From: Terrabacter sp. 28
Lineage (GTDB): Bacteria > Actinomycetota > Actinomycetes > Actinomycetales > Dermatophilaceae
Direction: 5' to 3'
Assembly (NCBI GenBank): GCA_000955875.1
Contig: JYOE01000020.1
Location: forward strand, 124,001-188,000
DNA length: 64,000 nt
The notes under the pieces are model-generated. The model saw only the letters and a program-made list of their open reading frames with translations. It did not search any database and had not been told where the DNA came from. Made by a program: the position numbers and the translations under genes. Numbering within the stretch: the first letter of the stretch is position 1; the number at the start of each line of letters is the position of its first letter. Of the stretch, positions 58,864-64,000 are shown piece by piece.

Positions 58864-59472
58864 ATGCGCCGCATCGTCCTCTGGGCCATGAGCACCATCA
58901 CCGTGCTCGTGCTGCTCTTCAGCTACAGCACGTCCCGCTCCTCGACCGCAGTCGTGGCGGCCGAGGGCCGACAGGTCACCACCACGAGCAAGACGTCGGA
59001 GAGCAGCGGGTCCTCCTCGGGGTCGTCCTCGGCCTCCTCCGGCGACTCGTCCGGCCAGGAGCCCGCCGCCGACGCCGGGACCGCGGACGACACGTCCGAC
59101 ACGGGCGCGGCCTCGGGCACCACGGGTTCGACGGGGTCGTCGGGGTCGTCGGGGTCGTCGGGCTCCTCCGGCTCGGGGTCGTCGTCCGGCTCCGGCTCGA
59201 CCACCGTCGAAGGCGACGCCGTGATGACCCGCTTCGGCAACGTCCAGGTGAAGATCACCGTCGCCGGCGGAAAGATCACCGCCGCCGAGGTGCTGCAGGT
59301 GCCGTGGGAGGACCGGCACGACCAGATGATCAACTCCCGCGCCGTCCCCGTCTACAACGAGGAGACGGTCCAGGCCCAGTCGGCCGCCATCGACGTCGTC
59401 TCTGGTGCCACGGTGACGTGGGAGGGCTACACCCAGTCGCTCCAGTCGGCCATCGACCGAGCGAACATCTGA
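58864..59472 (+). CDS. Extracytosolic FMN-binding-domain protein (covalently flavinylated)
   Basis: 202 residues. An N-terminal hydrophobic anchor or signal (residues ~4-20) leads to a ~75-residue Ser/Gly/Asp-rich linker, then a compact FMN_bind domain (~115-200). The motif IDVVSGATVT places T183 as the residue ApbE would link to FMN through a phosphoester. The linker would let the flavin domain extend from the membrane. It lies 25 bp after the ferric-reductase-like gene and before apbE, forming a flavin-based electron-transfer set. Confidence 0.88.
   Translation: MRRIVLWAMSTITVLVLLFSYSTSRSSTAVVAAEGRQVTTTSKTSESSGSSSGSSSASSGDSSGQEPAADAGTADDTSDTGAASGTTGSTGSSGSSGSSGSSGSGSSSGSGSTTVEGDAVMTRFGNVQVKITVAGGKITAAEVLQVPWEDRHDQMINSRAVPVYNEETVQAQSAAIDVVSGATVTWEGYTQSLQSAIDRANI
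59133..59159 (+). repeat. Three 9-bp in-frame tandem units in the FMN-protein linker
   Basis: GGGGTCGTC repeated three times, encoding GSS units in the Ser/Gly linker. Confidence 0.9.
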
Positions 59473-59504
59473 CCGCCGTGCAGACACGGACGAGGGAGCG
59501 CAGG

Positions 59505-60290
59505 ATGAACGGACCCGTGGCCGGCCAGCCGGACAACCCGCCGGCCCTGCCGCGACGGGCCTGGGTCGAGCAGGTGATGGGCATGCCCGTGAGCATCCAC
59601 CTGCGGGGCGCCGGCGTCGACACGCCCGCGGCGGCCCGAGCGGTGGAGCAGGCCTTCGAGATCGTCCGTGACATGGACTCGGTCTTCTCGACGTACCGCG
59701 ACGACTCCGACCTGGTGCGGCTGCGCCGTGGGCAGGTGCAGCTGGAGCAGTGCAGTCCCCTCGTCGAGGAGTCGCTGCGGATCGGGCAGCAGGCCGAGGC
59801 GCTGACGAAGGGCGCCTTCACGACGCTCCTGCCCACCGGGGAGGGAGACCTCGCCTTCGACCCGACCGGGCTGGTCAAGGGGTGGGCGGTCGACCGCGCC
59901 TCGACGCCGCTACGGCAGCTCCGCGGAGTCTCGTTCTGCATCAATGCCGGCGGCGACCTGCTCGTGGGCGCGCACGAGGACCTGCCGGTCTCGGGACCGC
60001 AGGCGATCCAGTGGCGGGTCGGCATCGAAGATCCACGCGACCGCCAGCGCATCGCCAGCACCCTCACGTTGGCGCGGGGTGCCGTTGCGACCTCCGGGAC
60101 GGCAGCGCGCGGCGCCCACCTCTACGACCCCATGAGGGGCGAGCCCGTCGGGCGTGCCGGCTCGGTGACGGTCACGGGCCCGACGCTGCTGTGGGCCGAC
60201 ATCTGGGCCACCGCCCTGTTCGTGGGGTCGCAGGCCACCAGGGAGGCCTTCGCGACGAGTGCCACGGACTACCTGTCGACCGCGCTCTGA
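59505..60290 (+). CDS. apbE: FAD:protein FMN transferase
   Basis: 261 residues. ApbE transfers FMN from FAD to Thr in the S-G-A-T motif of target proteins. Segments include VMGMPVSIHLRG, MDSVFSTYRDDSDLVRLRRG, the catalytic/metal region FDPTGLVKGWAVD, INAGGDLLVGA and the metal-binding Asp in LLWADIWATALF. GAGGGAG (59492-59498) precedes ATG 59505 with a 6-nt gap; GTG 59478 is an alternative. No signal peptide is apparent from this start, so how it reaches the outer face is unclear. A hairpin terminator follows. Confidence 0.9.
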   Translation: MNGPVAGQPDNPPALPRRAWVEQVMGMPVSIHLRGAGVDTPAAARAVEQAFEIVRDMDSVFSTYRDDSDLVRLRRGQVQLEQCSPLVEESLRIGQQAEALTKGAFTTLLPTGEGDLAFDPTGLVKGWAVDRASTPLRQLRGVSFCINAGGDLLVGAHEDLPVSGPQAIQWRVGIEDPRDRQRIASTLTLARGAVATSGTAARGAHLYDPMRGEPVGRAGSVTVTGPTLLWADIWATALFVGSQATREAFATSATDYLSTAL

Positions 60291-60368
60291 GACGAACCGC
60301 GTCGCTCCACCGCGACGTCGAACCGCGCCGCCGAGACGACGGCGGCCCGGTGCCGCAAGCACAAACTC

Positions 60369-60400
60369 CGCAAGGCCGCCCCAACCCGGGCGGCCTTGCG
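60369..60400 (+). terminator. Terminator hairpin after apbE
   Basis: CGCAAGGCCGCCC and GGGCGGCCTTGCG form a perfect 13-bp stem with a 6-nt loop, 78 bp after the apbE stop, followed by TCGTTCTT. Confidence 0.85.
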
Positions 60401-60544
60401 TCGTTCTTGCGGAAACCCTGCGTGGAGCGGCGGACGCCCCTTGCGCTTTGCTCGTCACAGTCGAAGCATCAGCCGGTCCGACGGGTGGCGGACGCTGACA
60501 CGAGACCTTCGGGCGAGGGCCCGCCGATCGGGGGAAGGAGCGCC

Positions 60545-60733
60545 ATGACGGACATCGCCGACGTCGACCCTGCGACGACGGCGCGTGCCCGTGGCGCCCA
60601 CCCCGGTCGGCGGGCCACCTCGAGGACGTGGGCGGGGGGAGTCGTGCCGAGCGGGGCGCGCCGCCCGGTGGGAGGCCGGCATGGCGCGGTCGGCTGCGCG
60701 GCGCGCCTCCCGGGAGCCCGGCATGGCGGCTGA
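60545..60733 (+). CDS. Short ORF upstream of and overlapping the HPt-like gene
   Basis: 62 codons starting at ATG 60545, with a strong SD (GGAAGGAG) 4-5 nt upstream. The first ~15 residues (MTDIADVDPATTARA) look like a natural N-terminus; the rest is Arg/Gly-rich and resembles an out-of-frame translation. It could be the true start of the following gene displaced by a frameshift, or a leader ORF. Confidence 0.35.
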   Translation: MTDIADVDPATTARARGAHPGRRATSRTWAGGVVPSGARRPVGGRHGAVGCAARLPGARHGG

Positions 60734-61154
60734 CGTCGTCGTGGGTCGGGCCTGCCCCGCGCTCGCGACGCAGCAGCTGGACCCGACAGCCCTGACGCGC
60801 CTCGCAGGCGAGCTCGAGAGCTCGGACCTGGCGCGCTCCATCGCCCGCACCTACCTCCGGATGCTCGAGGGACGTCTCTCGAGGGCAGCGACCGCCCTTG
60901 CACGTCGCGACGACATCGCAGCGATGGACGTACTCCTCAGCCTCCGCGTGTCCTCCGCGACGGTGGGCCTCGTCCGACTCGAGTCCGCGGTGCTGTGCGT
61001 CATCGACGCGGTTCGTCGTGGAGACCGCGAGCTGGCGAGCGAGCTGGGTGCCTCGATGGCCGGGATCGCCCCCGAGGCGGGCGCGGCCCTGCAGTCACAC
61101 CTCGATGCGACGGCGTCCGTCGCCCAGCCCGACGCCCTGCGCCGGGCACCCTGA
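60723..61154 (+). CDS. Degenerate HPt-domain-like protein
   Basis: 143 residues, all-helical by eye. LDPTALTRLAGELESSDLARSIARTYLRMLEGRLSRAATALARRD followed by LLSLRVSSATVGLVRLESA follows the helical spacing of histidine-phosphotransfer domains, but the phosphorylatable histidine of the AHxLKGSS motif is leucine (about L72). GGGAG lies 6 nt before ATG 60723; ATG 60681 is also plausible. It is convergent with an orphan response regulator. A regulatory, non-phosphorylated role or decay is possible; the family call is tentative. Confidence 0.45.
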   Translation: MAADVVVGRACPALATQQLDPTALTRLAGELESSDLARSIARTYLRMLEGRLSRAATALARRDDIAAMDVLLSLRVSSATVGLVRLESAVLCVIDAVRRGDRELASELGASMAGIAPEAGAALQSHLDATASVAQPDALRRAP

Positions 61155-61161
61155 CGGGACG

Positions 61162-61947
61162 TCAGAAGGCGTCGGGCTCCTCCATGCGGTAGCCGACGCC
61201 CCGGACGGTGCGGATCGGAGCCCGTCCGCCGGCCGGACCGAGCTTGGTCAGCTTGCGACGGAGGTTGCCGACGTGGACCTCGACGAGGTGCTCCTCCGAC
61301 CATCCCGGACCCCACAGGCCGTCGAGCAGCACCGCCCGTGACCACACCCGACGTGGTGCGCTGAGCAGTGTTGCCAGCAGGTCGAACTCGGTGCGCGTCA
61401 GGTCGGCCTCCTTGCCGTCGACCGTGACAACGCGGCCCTCGGCGTCGACGGCGATGCGGCCGTGCCTGATCGTCGTGGCGTCCGACTCGCCGCCCGAGGG
61501 GGTGGCGGCGGGCGTGGGCGCGGGTGGGCTGCCGTTGGTGCCGGCCGCAGGCACGTCGGCCGTGGCGCGGACGGCACGTGGCCGCCGGAACATCGCGTTG
61601 ACGCGCGCCTGGAGCTCGCGCGGGCTGAACGGCTTGGTGAGGTAGTCGTCGGCGCCGATCTCCAGACCCATGAGCCGGTCGATCTCGTCGGTGCGGGCAC
61701 TGATCATGACGACATACGCCTGGCTGACGTCGCGCACGCGGCGGCAGACCTCGATGCCGTCGAGGTCGGGGAGCCCGAGATCGAGGGTCACGAGGTCGGG
61801 GTCGTTGGCCATCACGAGGTCGAGGCCCGCTTGGCCGGAGGCGGCGGCCGCGACCTCGAAGCCCTGCATCGTCAGGCTGTGCGTGATGAGCTCGCGGATG
61901 TCGTCGTCGTCCTCGACCACGACCGCAGTGCGTTCAGAGCCCGTCAT
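61162..61947 (-). CDS. Orphan OmpR/PhoB-family response regulator
   Basis: 261 residues. Receiver domain ~8-120 with the acidic cluster VVEDDDD, phospho-acceptor D56 (VTLDLGLPDLDG) and K105 (LTKPF). An Ala/Pro/Gly linker (~128-155) is unusually long. The C-terminal winged helix ~160-258 has LTRTEFDLLATLL and HLVEVHVGNLRRKL. ATG 61947 has AACAAT 6 nt upstream on the minus strand. No kinase gene is adjacent; the HPt-like neighbour lacks its histidine. Confidence 0.92.
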   Translation of the reverse strand: MTGSERTAVVVEDDDDIRELITHSLTMQGFEVAAAASGQAGLDLVMANDPDLVTLDLGLPDLDGIEVCRRVRDVSQAYVVMISARTDEIDRLMGLEIGADDYLTKPFSPRELQARVNAMFRRPRAVRATADVPAAGTNGSPPAPTPAATPSGGESDATTIRHGRIAVDAEGRVVTVDGKEADLTRTEFDLLATLLSAPRRVWSRAVLLDGLWGPGWSEEHLVEVHVGNLRRKLTKLGPAGGRAPIRTVRGVGYRMEEPDAF

Positions 61948-61982
61948 GGCGTGATTGTTGCAGAATGTGGGCGTTTGACCCG

Positions 61983-64000
61983 TCAGTTGTCGCGGCCCGG
62001 CGGTTCGTCGGCCGGTTCGGTTGCGCCAGAACGGCCGTCGGACCTCTGCGCGGACGTGGACCCGAGCCGCTCCTCCAGTGCCGCGGTCTCCGTGACGGGC
62101 AGGTCGCAGACCATGCCCCGGCACACGTAGGCCGCAGCGCCTCCGTCCACGAGGGGGCGGTCGGCGAGGAGCGGAGCGCCGGGCTGGTCGGGCTCACCCC
62201 GGACGACGACGAGTCCCGGACTCGGTGACCGCCGCGCCACCTGTTCCAGGGCGTCGGCGCGGGCGCCGGCCCCGACGACGGCCACCTGGAGCGGCCCCGC
62301 CACGAGTGCCTCCGCTACGGCGAGACTCCACCCGCCGAACCTCGGCTCGCGCACGGCGAGCCCCAGGCCTGCGGCCGTGGCCCGCGCTCCCGCCTCGAGC
62401 GCGCGGGGGTCGCCGGTCACGCCACCGAGCGTGACCAGCGCGCCGGCCAGGGCCGACTGGCCCGCCGGCTCGGCGTTGTCGGCGGCGCTCCGCGGACGCA
62501 GGTAGAGCGGTTCGGCGCTGTCGGCCGTGTCGTGGAAACCGCCGTCGTCGGCGGCGAAACCCGCCGCGGCGTCGAGCACTCCGCGGGCCGCGTCGAGCCA
62601 GCGCACCTCCCCGGTGACCTGGTGGAGCACGAGGAGGCCCTCGGCGAGGTTCCCGTGGTCGTCCGCGACGGCTCGGGCGCCGCCGACGACGCCGGACCGC
62701 GAGGCACGCCGCAGCCCGCCGTCCACGAGGTGCACCTCGAGCACGTGGTCGGCACAGGCCCGGGCGGCCGCGACCCAGGCGGGCACGTCGAAGGCGGCGC
62801 CGGCCCCGGCCAGCGCCGCGACGGCCAGTCCGTTCCACGACGTCACGACCTTGTCGTCGCGCCCGGGTTGCGGGCGCGTCGAGCGCGATGCGAGCAGCCG
62901 TGCCCTGACGTCGTCGAACCACTCGGCGTCCGTTGCGTCCACGGGCAGCTGCAGCGTCGAGGACCCGTGCTCGAAGGTCCCGGCGGGAGTGACCACGAGG
63001 AGCTCGGCGGCGGCATCGGCGTCATCGCCCAGCACGTCACGCAGCTGAGCGGGCGTCCAGGCGTAGGTCAGCCCCTCGACCCCGTCGGCATCGGCGTCCA
63101 ACGACGAGGCGAAGCCGCCGGTGTCGGTGCCCAGGTCGCGGATGACGAAGTCGGCCGTCTCGCGGACGATCCTCGCTGCCAAGGGGTCTCGGGTGACCTT
63201 CCACCACGAGGTGTACGCGCGCAGCAGCAGGGCGTTGTCATAGAGCATCTTCTCGAAGTGCGGCACCACCCATCCCGCGTCGACGGCATACCGGGCGAAG
63301 CCCCCTGCGAGCTGGTCGTACATGCCGCTGCGCGCCATCGCCCGGAACGTCCTCGAGGCCATCGACAGCGCGTCGGCGTCGCCGGTGCGGGCGTGGTGGC
63401 GCACGAGGAACTCGAGCACCATCGACGGAGGGAACTTCGGCGCCCCGCCGAATCCGCCTGAGGCCACGTCGAACTGGCGGGCCAGCAGCTGGACCGCGCT
63501 GGAGAGCGCTCGCGGCTCGACGGCATACGGCGTCGGTGGTGCGAGTGCACCCGCGAGCGTCGTCGCGATGTGCGTCCCCGACGCCCGCACCTCGGCCTCA
63601 CGGGTGCGCCACGCCTCGTCGAGCGCCGCCAGCACGCGCAGGAAGTGGTCGCGGGGAAAGTACGTGCCGCAGAAGAACGGCTCGCCCTCGGGTGTCAGGA
63701 AGACGGTCATCGGCCAGCCGCCCTGACCTGTCGTCGCCGTGACGGCCGACATGTAGGCGGCGTCGATGTCGGGACGCTCCTCACGGTCGACCTTGACGGA
63801 CACGAAGCGCTCGTTGAGCGCGGCTGCGACGGTCTCGTCCTCGAACGACTCGTGCGCCATGACGTGGCACCAGTGGCACGCCGCGTAGCCGACCGAGAGC
63901 AGGATCGGGACGTTGCGCTCACGCGCCTCCGCGAAAGCGTCCGGCCCCCACTCCTGCCAGTGGACCGGGTTGTCGCGGTGCTGCAGCAGGTAGGGGCTCG
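61983..64000 (-). CDS. DUF255 thioredoxin-domain protein (YyaL/SPATA20-like), 5' partial
   Basis: The frame is open from the stop at 61983 to the window edge, at least 672 codons, so the start lies beyond 64000. The N-terminal thioredoxin-like domain includes SPYLLQHRDNPVHWQEWG, a CHWCH motif (minus strand near 63870-63885) and EERPDIDAAYMSAVTATTGQGGWPMTVFLTPEGEPFFCGTYFP. The remainder is an alpha/alpha-barrel glycosidase-like region (VPHFEKMLYDNALLLRAY). The function of this widespread family is not settled. The stop lies 35 bp from the divergent regulator's start. Confidence 0.9.
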   Translation of the reverse strand, partial: SPYLLQHRDNPVHWQEWGPDAFAEARERNVPILLSVGYAACHWCHVMAHESFEDETVAAALNERFVSVKVDREERPDIDAAYMSAVTATTGQGGWPMTVFLTPEGEPFFCGTYFPRDHFLRVLAALDEAWRTREAEVRASGTHIATTLAGALAPPTPYAVEPRALSSAVQLLARQFDVASGGFGGAPKFPPSMVLEFLVRHHARTGDADALSMASRTFRAMARSGMYDQLAGGFARYAVDAGWVVPHFEKMLYDNALLLRAYTSWWKVTRDPLAARIVRETADFVIRDLGTDTGGFASSLDADADGVEGLTYAWTPAQLRDVLGDDADAAAELLVVTPAGTFEHGSSTLQLPVDATDAEWFDDVRARLLASRSTRPQPGRDDKVVTSWNGLAVAALAGAGAAFDVPAWVAAARACADHVLEVHLVDGGLRRASRSGVVGGARAVADDHGNLAEGLLVLHQVTGEVRWLDAARGVLDAAAGFAADDGGFHDTADSAEPLYLRPRSAADNAEPAGQSALAGALVTLGGVTGDPRALEAGARATAAGLGLAVREPRFGGWSLAVAEALVAGPLQVAVVGAGARADALEQVARRSPSPGLVVVRGEPDQPGAPLLADRPLVDGGAAAYVCRGMVCDLPVTETAALEERLGSTSAQRSDGRSGATEPADEPPGRDN

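Larger units (their letters stand above)
4546..63528. repeat. Dispersed octamer CGGCATAC / GTATGCCG (28 copies)
   Basis: Heptamer positions: 4546, 4795, 6049, 7226, 10106, 13673, 15055, 15310, 17629, 19013, 20026, 21113, 22259, 28142, 29440, 31833, 34902, 35745, 38408, 39576, 41837, 42501, 52805, 52986, 54731, 57231, 58070, 63285, 63522. All but 41837 extend to the octamer. Orientation is 14:14. Thirteen copies extend to GACGGCATAC. Confidence 0.9.

Noticed and set aside
4546..63528. CGGCATAC as a KOPS-like chromosome-segregation motif
   Set aside because: Copies are evenly split between orientations (14:14) in this window, whereas KOPS are strongly skewed along a replichore. Only a window spanning the terminus could hide skew this way.
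1..64000. tRNA, rRNA or riboswitch genes
   Set aside because: I looked for cloverleaf-type sequences and known aptamer patterns by eye and recognised none. A covariance-model scan would be needed to exclude small RNAs.

Overview
The window looks like a chromosomal segment of a very GC-rich actinobacterium. Support comes from the third-position G/C bias, abundant GTG starts, 4-nt GTGA/ATGA gene overlaps, the pyrH-frr-cdsA-rlmN and dxr-rseP(rip1)-ispG gene orders, and many leaderless-type promoters. Protein style suggests Micrococcales, probably the Intrasporangiaceae group; that last step is inference from memory, not a search.

Layout. 1-0.4 kb: tail of a monooxygenase-like membrane protein. 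0.5-2.6 kb: a sulfur/persulfide operon (SQR-like flavoprotein, TusE/DsrC-like protein, DsrE2-like protein) behind a CsoR/CstR-like palindrome. 2.7-6.3 kb: a two-component system whose histidine kinase is fused to a DUF4153/4173-type membrane domain. 6.3-11.3 kb: PLP enzyme, then the core block pyrH-frr-cdsA-rlmN. 11.4-20 kb: carboxyethylornithine-synthase-like enzyme, GlxA-type regulator with a divergent MFS transporter, propionyl-CoA-synthetase-like ligase, LOG-family protein, AEC transporter and a Gly/Asp-repeat protein.

20-30.7 kb is a putrescine/polyamine uptake and degradation locus: class III aminotransferase, Lrp regulator, aminobutyraldehyde dehydrogenase, a complete potD-A-B-C transporter, a saccharopine-dehydrogenase-like enzyme and succinate-semialdehyde dehydrogenase. 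30.7-34.6 kb: DnaB-like ATPase, a secreted guanyl-RNase with its barstar, a tandem SRPBCC protein and a PNPOx-like protein. 34.6-41.2 kb: dxr, rseP and ispG, with a DUF559 nuclease gene inserted between dxr and rseP and bounded by two copies of the same 50-bp perfect-stem hairpin; then a uridine-kinase-like and a GNAT gene. 41.2-50.4 kb: DoxX-like and GNAT genes, a ChvE/GguAB-type sugar ABC transporter, and proS with HAD and TauE/SafE genes.

50.4-57.4 kb is a biosynthetic cluster: a divergent P450, then a translationally coupled operon of an OleA-like thiolase, GT2 glycosyltransferase, second P450, OleC-like ligase and OleD-like reductase. No OleB-like gene is in view, so a beta-lactone-type product is a reasonable guess. 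57.4-60.3 kb encodes a flavin-based transmembrane electron-transfer module (ferric-reductase-like protein, extracytosolic FMN-binding protein, ApbE flavin transferase). 60.5-64 kb: a degenerate HPt-like protein, an orphan OmpR-type regulator and a DUF255 thioredoxin-like protein running off the end.

Two signals cut across the genes. The octamer CGGCATAC (extended GACGGCATACG) occurs 28 times, 14 in each orientation, against roughly two expected, and appears to impose otherwise uncommon codons. In addition, more than 20 genes have an NANNNT box exactly 6-7 nt before the start codon, which I used to choose starts. No tRNA, rRNA, CRISPR array or insertion sequence was recognised.
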